Part shown: piece after piece, positions 13,401-24,148 of the stretch
Position numbering within the stretch: position 1 is the stretch's first letter
Layout: each line of letters opens with the position of its first letter
Source of the DNA: Synanceia verrucosa
Taxonomy: Eukaryota; Chordata; Actinopteri; Perciformes; Synanceiidae
Length of the DNA stretch: 64,000 bases
Direction of reading: 5' to 3'
NCBI GenBank assembly: GCA_029721515.1
Contig: CM056563.1
Coordinates: 19,969,954 to 20,033,953, forward strand
Made by a program: the position numbers and the translations under genes
The notes under the pieces: generated by a model
Databases searched by the model: none
What the model was told of the DNA's origin: nothing
The model's input: the letters and a program-made list of their open reading frames with translations, nothing else

Positions 13401-14716
13401 TCGAAATTCTAATTTGTCCAATACTAGTCTTATGATTAAATCCCTTTGAAAGTAAAGCATCACCATCAGCCTTTAATCCTCATTTATCTCTATTTTAAAC
13501 TCATCTTCCACCATCAGTTCTGGCACAAACCTTCTGTCAGCTCAGTTCAGGAGAATGATTTGTTTTCCTGTGGCGGTGTCCTTGCTACCATCCAGACTTT
13601 ATAAAATCCTTTCAAGGCAATGCCTGGAAACGTGCACATTTTTTTGAGGAATCTTTAATCCTTATCTTTATCATGTTTTAATCATCCACTCACAAGGCAG
13701 CACATGGTAGTATGTCAGAGCTGACCTTGTTATTTGGTTTATTTTTGGCACAGCAGTTTTCGAGCGTCACTTGCCAAAGAGCTGCAGTGCTGCAAGCAGA
13801 GGAGCTGTTTACACCTGAGCAGAAGGCTCCTTATTTTACGCTTCTGTTGTTAATCCTGTCAGTTTAACAGGCATGTATGTTGCGTTACAGCTAGGAAAAG
13901 CTCTCTGCAAATAGGGCCATGGGAAAAGGGAGAGAAGGCAGGTTTTGGGTCATCTATTCTGGAGGAAGCAGGCTAAATCAGGGCATGACGACTGTATGGT
14001 TAACCTACTTCGATTTATCTCCTTGTTTCCCAAGCAACATTTTCCTCATGCTGTGACTGCCGGATTTCTTTTTCCTGTGTAGGTTACTACTCAAATTAAA
14101 AAACGGTCCCCTGTGGAGTAGAGGATAAGACTGTGTTAATATAAGGGTGAAAATCAGGGACAGCACAGTTTTATTAGCACCCAAAGGTTCTACTTTGTCC
14201 CAGTGGAGATTGTTGCACTTAGTTTAAATTGTTTGCACAAAATCATCTGCCAAACGAATCCAATGCACTGTTTTTTTTTTCTTTGATTTAGTTGTATCAT
14301 AGCAACGAACGGTTTCGTGCTTTCCCGGCAGATCTGTCAAAGTTTTACAGTGAAAAAGCTCCACTGTTGTTATTCGTCATGTTCTTGGTAAAAGCAAAAA
14401 GTGCTGTTATTTACTGACGAGAAAACATTAGGTGAATCATTTTGTAGCTTGTCCAGCCACTCAGTGAGTACTTGTTCCTGCAGGTCCAGGCAATTTCTAT
14501 CGAGAAGCTGTCGTCACTGGGATAAAAATGATTCACAACAGAATCAAGTGTTTCAGGTGTTTTATTGGGGGCATTTTGTTGCCTTTGAATGGGCAAAACA
14601 ACCAGGGAAATGTGTACCACCTGGACTGAAAGCTGCAAAGATCCATTTCTCTTTCACTGCTTTTTGGAGCCACCAGGAGATTAAGACAGTGAGTGCAGGA
14701 CCATCTGCATAATGTA

Positions 14717-15065
14717 CATCCATCCATCCATCCATTATGTACCGCTTATCCTCATAGGGTCGCGGGGGGGGGCTGGAGCCTATCCCAGCTGTCTTAGGGC
14801 AGAAAGCAGGGTACACCTTGGACAAGTCCCCACCTCATCCAGGGCACATAGAGACAACCACTCACACTCATTCACACCTACGGGCAATTTAAATTAGCTA
14901 ATTAACCCCCATAATTAATCCCCATGTATGTTTTTGGATGGTGGGAGGATGCCGGCGAGAACCCACGCAGACACGGGGAGAACATGCACACCACCCAGGA
15001 TTCAAACCCGGTACCTTCTTGCTGTGAGGCGACAGTACTAACCACTACACCACCATGCTGCCCCT
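14717..15065 (+). repeat. teleost dispersed repeat with (CATC)n start
   Basis: Begins with catccatccatccatcc, continues with accgcttatcctcatagggtcgc, gctggagcctatcccagc, gagaacccacgcagacacgg and ends accactacaccaccatgctg. This phrase order is a very common interspersed repeat in fish genomes. I cannot name its family with certainty; a non-LTR retrotransposon 3' end is one possibility. Confidence 0.75.
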
Positions 15066-16790
15066 GCTTAATGTACATGCTAATTATAGAGGCCTGGTCA
15101 CAATTTAGTCTATTTATGAACTAACAAGAGAGATGCCATGAAACAACTCTCTCTCTCTCTCTGGCACTCCATTATTTACCTACTGAATCTTCTCTTCCAG
15201 CTAATCAGACAATCATCAATATGGAATGAGTGTCTCCCATGCTGTGATGATGCTGTTGTGACTTCTCCTTTGTGTTGCACATGTTGCAGAAATCAAGCTT
15301 GACATGTTAAACCAAAGGTCATGCTCACCGTGTGAGTAATTGGCAAGACCTTTCCAGAGAGTCAGAGGGTGACGGTGAGGGTTGTGGTTAACCATGTGCG
15401 ATTCAGCCTGATTGGTGGAGTCTAGTGCTCTGCTCCTACGACACCAGGCAGCATCATCAGTCTTATGGGACTTCATGGCACCTGTGGAAAACAACTCTGC
15501 GGTCGACAAAGAACATTTAATCACACCTGCTGAACACCTGCAAACACCAGTCCAATTTATTGTTAAAAAAAAAAAAAAACAAGACAAGGAACAGAGCAAT
15601 CATTTAAGAAACCCTTGTTTACTGTGTTACATCGCCATAGAAACATCATCTTTCCATTCCTCCTTAGATGAAGTGAGCATCAAGATTTTTGACAAAGAAA
15701 AAAAGATGTGCAATATCTACAGACAAGATAATCATGGATGTAACAAACAGTGCCAGCTTCTGAAGCTTGTGTTTATATTGTGTGAAGTTGTGCACAGACC
15801 CTCAGGTCAGAGGTCGGCTCTTGTAGGATAGGTTAATATACAGTACCCAAAAAAGGCAGAGCAACAGATAGATAGGAAGGAAAAAGGAAGGAATGTTCTC
15901 CCTTTGGGAGAACAAAGAAAAACAGACTAGTGAAGATGCTTTCCGAACTCAAACTGACAAGCTGTTACAGAACGTCGCTGACTCTTTCAAACCAACTCAC
16001 TCCACTGGACCGGAGAAGAAATGAGTTGTTTAACACAAAAAAGAGCCATTTAAGAAGTCTTGAAACAAAAATTAACCTTTATATTTGTAAAATGTAGGCT
16101 ACATTACATTTTATACAGGGGAATTTCTGTATTATAACTGTAAGCGAGCACCAGAACATGTAATTTAAATTAAGGTTTCATCCTTAATCTGAACAACAGC
16201 AAAATTTGACACATCCAAACAAGTCTGCTTAATGTTCGGTTAAGCTGCAGAAAATTTGTTGAAAATATTTGGATAAATAATTAATCACTTTAATCATTTT
16301 AACTCATTCAGTCATTCATCTTGAAGATTTGGTTCCAGCCTCTCCAATGTGAAGATTTGTCTCACATTGTTCATCTGTGTTTTAGACAAAACAAGGCATT
16401 TGATTGTCACCTTAGACTTATAAGGCCTTATATATATATATATATATATATACCCACATACATACATACATACATGTATATATATGTATACATATATATA
16501 GTTTGTATATTTCCATGTAAACAGGTCATATGTAGCCTCTTTTTTGATGTCTGTGTTAAAAAATAAAAGTACTGCCACATCTTCTCTGTGCCAGTTAAGA
16601 TCCTTTTTGACCCCCTCAGTATTTTGAAACACAAAGGGAAGAGGAGGGTGTCACTCTTATCCATTTAACTATTATTGAAACATACACTAGTAAACTGCAA
16701 TGGTGCAATTATTCCATATATATTTCCTGGATGTTTTGGTGTCTTTAAAGTTAGATATTTAGACATCGTTTTGAGGATTGACATTGCTGC
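15066..16790. other. intergenic, no gene seen
   Basis: No recognisable exon. Includes a CT run at 15,149-15,162, a poly-A run near 15,565-15,579 and the TA/CATA microsatellite at 16,430-16,500. Confidence 0.5.
16430..16500 (+). repeat. (TA)n / (CATA)n microsatellite
   Basis: Alternating TA dinucleotides followed by ACATACATAC units and further TATA runs. Confidence 0.9.
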
Positions 16791-16827
16791 AGGCTGTAAC
16801 GGCGCTAAATGCTGCTAATGTTAGCTT

Positions 16828-17113
16828 AGAAAGTTCCGGTAGGTTAAGCTAACGTTAGCATAGTTAAAAATTCCGGTACGCTAAGCTAACGTTAGCAGTT
16901 AAAGTTCCGGTACGCTAAGCTAACGTTACCATAGGTAAGAGTTCCGGTACGCTAAGCTAACGTTAGCATAGTTAAAAGTTCCGGTACGCTAAGCTAACGT
17001 TAGCATAAGTAAAAGTTCCGGTAAGCTAAGCTAACGTTAGCATAGTTAAAAGTTCCAGTACGCTAAGTTAACGTTAGCATAGCTAAAAGTTCCGGTACGC
17101 TAAGCTAACGTTA
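16828..17113 (+). repeat. 37-bp minisatellite, about eight units
   Basis: The landmark ttccgg (ttccag once) recurs at 16834, 16871, 16904, 16942, 16979, 17016, 17053 and 17090, giving spacings 37, 33, 38, 37, 37, 37, 37. Each unit carries the 12-bp perfect palindrome gctaacgttagc or a one-base variant. Units are very similar, suggesting recent expansion. Confidence 0.95.
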
Positions 17114-18344
17114 AATTAAACTGCCGTTTAGCCTGTTAGCTTGTACTGACGCTGCTGTGGTTATTGTTCCCTCGTTACCTGCCCTGTAAGTTAAGTATTA
17201 ATGTAGCATTTAAAGTTGTGTATTCTTTGCTCAGTGTTTTATTACGAGCCTCCTGTTGTGACATGATCCTGTGGGACAGAAGTCAGACATAAGGCTACAG
17301 TGCTATGGCATCATCATTAACACCAGACACTGCTGGAAAGTGAGTACGTTTACTCAAGGACTATGCTAAGTCACGTTACTACTCTTTAATCGAGTAGCTA
17401 ATGTGCTTCGTTATATTTTCACGTCACACACCTCACTTCAATGGGCAATATATACTTTATTTCACTATATTTTGACAGCATTAGTTTAGCTACCATTTAC
17501 ATATTTTGACCTCACAACACTAGCCTACAGCACCAGCGTCATACATAATTTAAATCACCTAGTTGTATATAAAATGGATTAACTAAGCTCCACTTGCCTT
17601 GACTACAATATTAAAATGCTACTTACATAGAAAAGCTGTCATTTAACCTGCTAGCAGCTGATTTTCTTTCCACAAACGGAGTAAATTTAGCCACCTGTGC
17701 ACTTTTGATGTAGTTTTGAATGCAAGACATTAGCTTGTATTTTTTTCAGAGTGGTATTACTGATTTCACTTTATATAGAGGATCTGATCAAAGAGAAACC
17801 AACCATTTGAGATAAAATTGGGAAAAGGATTTGATGAAAAATACACAGAAGCATCTGTATTGCAAACCTGAGTGATTAGATTTACTCAAATTACACACAA
17901 GCACCATTACCTTCAAATACTTATGAGGCCAAAATTTAAACTGCAGCAACTTAACCTCAGTTTTAGAGCTATGACAGCTGATACTCATCTACTTTGTATT
18001 CTGAAGTTTCATCCACCCCCAAAAGTGACATGCTGTCTGTGTGACTCAGCTCTTACTCATGTACAAGTCCTTTTGTCCATACTTAATGAGCTGCAACATG
18101 TTCAATAAATGTCAACCAATAAATGAAGCCAAAGTGAGCACAAAAGATGGATGCTGGCAGAGAACAGCTGTTTTGACTGTGCCCACAATGAGATGCTCTT
18201 TCTGTTGCAATGAAATGAGACTGAGCAAACAAAGCTATTAGTCGTGGAGAGGACACCTCACCAGCAGCCGATCACGGGCAGACATCCAGCACAGCTCATC
18301 TAAGCGCTCAAAAGGTGAATACAGCATTAAAATCGAAACTCTTT
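17114..18344. other. intergenic, no gene seen
   Basis: No supportable coding exon. A 12-codon ATG frame at about 17,306 ending in GTGAGT looks like a tiny exon but has no recognisable partner. Confidence 0.5.
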
Positions 18345-18362
18345 GATCAAAATGAAACTCAT

Positions 18363-18368
18363 TTTTAT
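18363..18368 (-). terminator. poly(A) signal of the TFIIIA-like gene
   Basis: AATAAA on the minus strand, about 260 bases after the TAG at 18629-18627, implying a short 3' UTR (about 18,345-18,626). Confidence 0.6.
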
Positions 18369-18626
18369 TGGGTCAACAAATGTCAGTTTACAGAAAACTC
18401 CATTCCAACTAAGACCTGTTGTCTTCAAGAATTTATTCTCTGAAATTCTTCAAAAGCTTGTGTCAATTGACATTCAAATAATCACTTTGAAATTCAAACA
18501 TCTTAATGTAGGTCTGCTACATTAAACAAAAAAAAAAAACCCAATTTCTTAAAACTTAAAGAAAAATGCTCCATAAACTCAATAGCCTGCAGAGAATTAG
18601 TGTCAAAATTGACTGACTTTTCTTTT

Positions 18627-21034
18627 CTAACCTTTTACTGGTGGGACCTGAGGCTTCTCCTCTAAAGGGCGAGGCTGTTTGATACCAAACAGACTGCGCA
18701 GGTTGACTTCTGGGTCCACATAATGAGGGATCTTGCGTTCGTTGAAGAGCCCTGCGAGGTTGGTTTCCACTTTGGTGCGTCTGCAGATCCGCATGCGGAG
18801 GGCGAAGAGGCCACGCAAGTTTTCCTCCACAATGGGAAGATGTTGTCCGTCCAAACGCTTCTGCCATGTCTTCTTAGACCGCTGACGCTTCTATTTAAGA
18901 GGTTTGGGGGGGGAAAAAAAGTCTGTTTGACACAACCTTTATAGTTTTAACACTTAAGTAGGAGAAATTTGATATTCACTGACACGAGCGCATCTAAACC
19001 TCCCAACTCAGTCAAGCTTAATTTGGCCAGAAGCACAGAGGAGTCAAATTTCAAAGGGTTTAAAGTGAATCCAAAAATCAATAGTCCCTGGGCCAGATAG
19101 CTTCAGAGCTCACTGCTTTAGACCACATCAATGTCAGATACTGACGTCAGACTTACCTTCGGAGTGGCAGCGCTTGGGTCGTGGCGAAGCAGGTGTCTGG
19201 TCAAACTCTCCTGTGTAACACAACAAAGCCATAATATAATAAACAGATTTAAACTGTTTTTAAAGTGGCATTTCTCCATGATGTAAATTACCACTAATTT
19301 CTGATACACATCGTCCCACAACAACCAGTAATAGAAGATGTGGTTCTTACCCTCATAGCAAACATGCGTGGGCAGTCTGGGAAGGCACATTTGTACTTGA
19401 AGAGCTGGAGGTGCACCTTGCGGATGTGGTGCTGCAGGTTAAAGGTTGTGGAGAAGTAGGCCTGACAGTCATCTCTGGGACAAACCAGCACGGGTTTATG
19501 GGAAGCGTGGGTCCGTTTGTGCCTCCTCAGAGCCTCCACTTTCTTATATACCTTCTTACACACTTGGCATGTGAATGTGGCTACAACACATTGGGGAAAA
19601 CAATATTTATAAAATCAATTTCATGTGTTTTTTTGTGGTATGACCACAACATATTTACCTGGATGCTTTGCAATGTGCTTCTGAAGTTTTCCCCAGGTGT
19701 GTTCCAGCACTTGGCAGTTAGCATGAAGGCAGCGGTAGCCTGCAGAGCCCAAACAACAACAAAGGCCAGTGAGTATCAGGAAATCAAATGGGTCATCATC
19801 AGTTGGCTCCGTTGTGGGGCTCTTTGAGGAACTGTGTAACATAAATGTCATTTCTCATGAAATAATTAATTTGGATGCACAAAAAGGTTACATGCAAATG
19901 CAGCCACAACCTCATTTTAATTATAGATTAAATGTTGCAGGGATGAAGATGAAAGGATCCCAACGGAGACTGAAATGGACCAACCTGCGTGCTTCTTCTC
20001 ATGGGCTTTACGGGCGACATGGGAGTCAAACGTGGCAGTGCATCCATCCTTCGAACACCTAAGCAGGGACAGACAGAGGTAAAAATAAATCTAATGAAGT
20101 CAACAGGGACCACACCCACTCAGCCTGCAACCACTCATTCATCTCCACTGAAGCCAGTACTCCAGGCATCAAACATCGGATTAATTAAAACAGTGAGTGC
20201 ATAATCTTTAACAGGTTCAAGGTCTCAGGCATTTCATTAACTCTCAGGACAACGTTTCACACCACAGCCTCTTTTTTGGGATGTAATGATGTACTACAAG
20301 ACATACTTGGACTTTGCAAGCACTCCATGCTCCTGTAAGTGCAGCTTAAACACTCTGCGTTTTTTGAAGGTCAACAAGCAGTTTGGCTGATTGCACTGTG
20401 GCGATAATAAAGAAAAATCAAGTGATTAAAATGACAACATGTCAGGCTAATCAACATCAAGACCCATGGAGAAGTTTCTGTTAAAATGTGGCTCCATCTA
20501 GTGGTTATATTGCGCACCAACACACACCTTGAAATACTCGTTTTTGTCTCCGTGGGAGTAGCGCACGTGTCTTTTCAGCTTATCTGCGTGGATGAAAGTC
20601 TGCGTGCAGCCCGAAAATTTGCATCTGCGGGCAGCAGAGTTACAATGAGTTGGTGAGGAGCAACAGCATGCAGGAGGAAAGGGAGCTGCTGGGACTTACG
20701 GGAAATTCTTCACCCCTCTATGCTGAAGCATGTGGCGCTTCAGGTGGGACTTTCTGGTGAAACGACGCTCGCAGCCAGCAATGGTGCACAGAATCGGGCG
20801 CTGTGGACATCAGGGAGCCGTTAACCTCAAGTGCAGTGTGCTTTAAAATAGTTTGCATTATTCATTTATAGATATGCATGCAGTAATTTTGGTCCTCACC
20901 GCTCCGGTGTGCACAGTCTCATGCTCCTTCAGCCTCCACTCTTTGGTGAAAGTGGCTCCACAGTCTCCGTGGGTGCAGTTGAAGAGCTGCAGCTGTGGTC
21001 CGTCGCTACTTTTCACGCTGGGCACCCCGTTCAT
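18627..21034 (-). CDS. TFIIIA/p43-type nine-zinc-finger 5S RNA-binding protein
   Basis: Complete gene, nine exons (transcription order): 21034-20900, 20800-20700, 20624-20528, 20395-20307, 20058-19985, 19739-19659, 19580-19351, 19210-19157, 18890-18627; 374 aa, all junctions in phase. Nine C2H2 fingers span about residues 20-275. They match TFIIIA finger by finger: four-residue H-H spacing in fingers 3 and 8, a TW in finger 6, C-x2-C in finger 7, CPRDDC..TTFNL in finger 8, FAM.ESLTRH..HDP in finger 9. Such proteins bind 5S rRNA and, for TFIIIA, the 5S gene to recruit Pol III; p43 is the oocyte 42S-particle homologue. The C-terminal signature KRSLAS..GYIPP of TFIIIA is absent, favouring a p43-like (42Sp43) or divergent gtf3a paralogue. 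The start is the first in-frame ATG after TAA at 21118-21116. Confidence 0.9.
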
Positions 21035-23590
21035 TTTTTTTCCCCCTCTATATCTGGACACTATGTGTCTCTTAATGAAACAGCCGCCGCTTTTGTCAGT
21101 CTGTCTTATAGCCTCTTAAATTTTTAATTGGTTGATTGGTCACCATCAGTGTTCCCCAGTCAACTCTGCGCAGCCCTGACTCAACCTCGTGCAACACTAA
21201 AGCTGAAACTAATTAAGATAATTGCTCGGATAAACTCAGCTGTGCGCAAACAAAAGTGAAACACGGGCAAGTTGTGGCCTGTGTCACATGGTGGCATTTT
21301 TATTGCAGGAAATCACTGTAAAGTAAGGTGGTTTCCAAGAGACTGTAAAAAGAAAACTATGTGAAGTGTGTAAAATGTTAAAATAGGCTACAAAAAATAA
21401 TAAATAAATATAAATGTCAACAAAGAACCCGGAGTCCCAGATAAAATAAATATCCAGTCTTTATAAAATGATACTTGACCTGAAAAAAAGTCTATTTCCA
21501 AAATTGATCAGCCTTCAGATTTGTCCTTTCTGTGTCTGACTTGATGTAAATGTGATACAGCTATTTGCACAGTAGAGGGCAGTGTGCCTCTGTGTCATGA
21601 ATGTTACACAGTGTCTTTGGGTCATTTTAAATCCAGGATTTATTAAGGAAATGGTTGAAATTTTGTCCCGTCTCAGATGTGAAGTCAAAGATGGAATAGA
21701 CCTTTAACCTCTTATCAAAGATTCTGTCTGAGGAACAGAAATCCGAGACGACCTTTTGGCAACAGCTGCTGTAACCTGAGAGTTACTTGATTAAAGTAGT
21801 TTTTCTAATGTTTCTCATTTTTTAGCCCTCTTCAGAGTCCCCAATAGACCCAACAGGAACCACTCTAACTAATAACTGTTATGTCCAAGTGAAGTGCAGC
21901 CAGCATCAACTCTCTGCTGACTCCACGCTGTGCTGCTGCTGAATACTTAATCGACTGCATCAGCACTTTGTGATCAGATGTTTATCAGATGAAAACCACT
22001 AAAAAGTGTAGCAGTGGTGATGCTGATGGTGACGTCACTCTAATACAGATTAATAGTAGAACAGGCAGTCTAATTGTCTGGTCTTCCTTTTTTTTTTTTG
22101 AGCCGAGCAGATATTTGGCCCTTGATGCTGCTGCGCTCCTCTTCCATCTTTCCCCCCCTCTGTCTCTTGATCCCTGTTAGTCTCAAAGGGGGTTATGATG
22201 AAATATTCAGAGGGGGCTGTCAGGGCACAATGTGCCTCCATTAGCAGGATGTTTTCCAGGATGGCTGCAGGAAACTGCATCCAGGAAGCAAAGCCTGCAG
22301 GTCACAGGGCTGCAACTCATAGTTTCACTGCATAATCGTCATGCATCATGGCTCTTAATAGAAACTGGTTGATCGTATGCTGGTATGCTGTTGTATACTT
22401 CAATTCATTTATTTATTTTCATGTATTTTTTCCAATGTTCTTGTAGGGTTTGTTTAAAGTAAAGATGCACTGTAGCTGTTTTCTGTGTTTCAAATGATGC
22501 CTGAAAATCACATTTTTTTTCATCTGTTCAGAACGTGTCTACATGCTTGATTACTTAACAGTTTCCTTTATGAAGTTGTTCTAAAAGGGGAGTGTAAAGT
22601 ACTTCACTTAAATAGATGCTTAAAACGTTTATTTTTGCCAAGACATCAAACATTCTTGTTGAAGCTTCCTCTAAATGTCACTTTATGTCACTCTGTTGCC
22701 TTAAGTGAATTCTGTACATCATCTTTGTACAATGTGTACAAAGTGATTAGTACATCAAACTCTTCTTGTGATATTTTGGAAATGCTTTGAGCAAATAGTG
22801 AAGTGATGACATTTTGGACAAACATGAATGTAACCTGCACCATGACTGGTTGGCGGAGGCAGCCAACCACAAATAGTTCACCAATGCAAATATGGTTTAA
22901 TATTAATGTGGATAGTTATTGTTAAACTGATGTCAAGCAATCACAGAAATAACAGAACCCAAAAGCACAAAATCAGATTCAAGATTCAAAGTGTTTTTGT
23001 CATGTCAAAAGTGCAGTGAAATACTTCCTTTAATCAAGTTTTAAAAAAATAAGCAAGGGCAGGAAACCTGACAGACAAAACTGAGGGAGGAATAGTGGAA
23101 AGCAGCCTGACAGTGGGTAAGTGAACCTCAAACTTGACAGTGTAAACATTAAAAATGTTTATTAATGCAGCAGCTGGGAGGAAGTACACTTGGACCAAAG
23201 CTGTTGCCCTAGCAACAGATTGGCAATAAAAAGTATTCAGATGGGGAAGCCCAGGTGAGAGGAATGAAGTAAGTGAAGGGTTAGTGAGCAGGTGAACACA
23301 GCAAAAACTAAGAAAAATATTTTTTAATCATGGCAGCCCCAGCTTTTATTTGGCACTATTTTATATTTCACAGCAAAGAATCACATGAACTTGTCTACAA
23401 GTGTAACAGCAGACTTACACTTTTATTTCAAATATCTGAATCAAAAAAAAAACACTAAACTGTGTCAGATGGTTACCCTAGAAACAGGAGGAGACAATAA
23501 GATGTACATAACATGATTTTGCGTCGGCGCACACATTCATCCCGCAGACTCTGTAATCTTTATGCATTCCTAAATATTCCGCCACACCCG
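21035..23590. other. intergenic between two divergent genes, no gene seen
   Basis: The TFIIIA-like gene (-) and adam11 (+) are divergent and about 3.1 kb apart start to start. No coding exon is seen. Around 22,980-23,040 the text agattcaagattcaaagtgtttttgtcatg resembles the 3' end of a common fish LINE, at low confidence. Confidence 0.5.
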
Positions 23591-24148
23591 GAGCCATGAA
23601 TGGATGGTGTGATTCCCCTCCTTTTGTGGCTTCTGCTCGGCTGTGCGCCCCAGCATCCACTGGGCTGTCACATCCTCTCCCTGGCAACGGGAGGAGGAGG
23701 CTACAGGGGATGAGGGAGGGTACCACGGTCCCACGTGTCCTCCTCACCGCAGATACAGCGCATTTCTCTTCGCTTTCCCATCCCTCCGTTTCCGCATACC
23801 GCAGACTGCGCGCACAGGCTCATCCATCCCTACACCCATAGCTGCGCGCTGTCCTCCCGTTGCTCACTATCTAATCCTCTGATCAATCTGCAGGCCTCTA
23901 TTGATCACCAAGGTTATGATTCATTTTTCATCAGTCTGATGTGCCGATCCAGAGTCTCAGTTGCAGTGTTTGCGGGAGCTGAAAGAGAGAAAGACAGAGA
24001 GATGAGAGGACGCGCATCATCAGATGTTTAGCAGATTCACTCTTCGCCATCATTTCTGCCGTGCGCTTTTTGCTCTTTTTCCTCCCCGCCCGGGTTCGAG
24101 ACATTTTGCGGCTCTCGATGCTGTAATCCGGGGGAATATGTGAAGATC
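23591..24148 (+). promoter_or_regulatory. adam11: GC-rich promoter / 5' UTR region of adam11
   Basis: A clear rise in G+C and CpG (for example cgcagactgcgcgcacagg, gctgcgcgctgtcc, gagaggacgcgcatcatc, cccgcccgggttcgag) just upstream of the adam11 start codon, set in AT-rich surroundings. This fits a CpG-island promoter. The transcription start cannot be placed. Confidence 0.55.

Larger units (their letters stand above)
8211..14716. other. intergenic, no gene seen
   Basis: No supportable exon. It contains a purine tract (9595-9655), a CA/GA microsatellite (10,400-10,440), a moderately GC-rich patch at 9,985-10,290 that could be conserved non-coding sequence, and around 13,325-13,450 text with caactattggatg, a phrase common in interspersed repeats of fish. 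The short open frames in this area look random. Confidence 0.5.

Noticed and set aside
17306..17342. ATG frame of 12 codons ending AAA|GTGAGT, like a tiny first exon
   Set aside because: No downstream exon on the plus strand gives a recognisable protein before 24 kb, and a 12-codon match to a donor arises easily by chance.
21035..21115. Non-AUG start upstream in the TFIIIA-like gene
   Set aside because: The frame is open for 27 codons before the ATG, and a non-AUG start is reported for human GTF3A as I recall, but the extension has no recognisable conserved sequence, so the ATG was kept.
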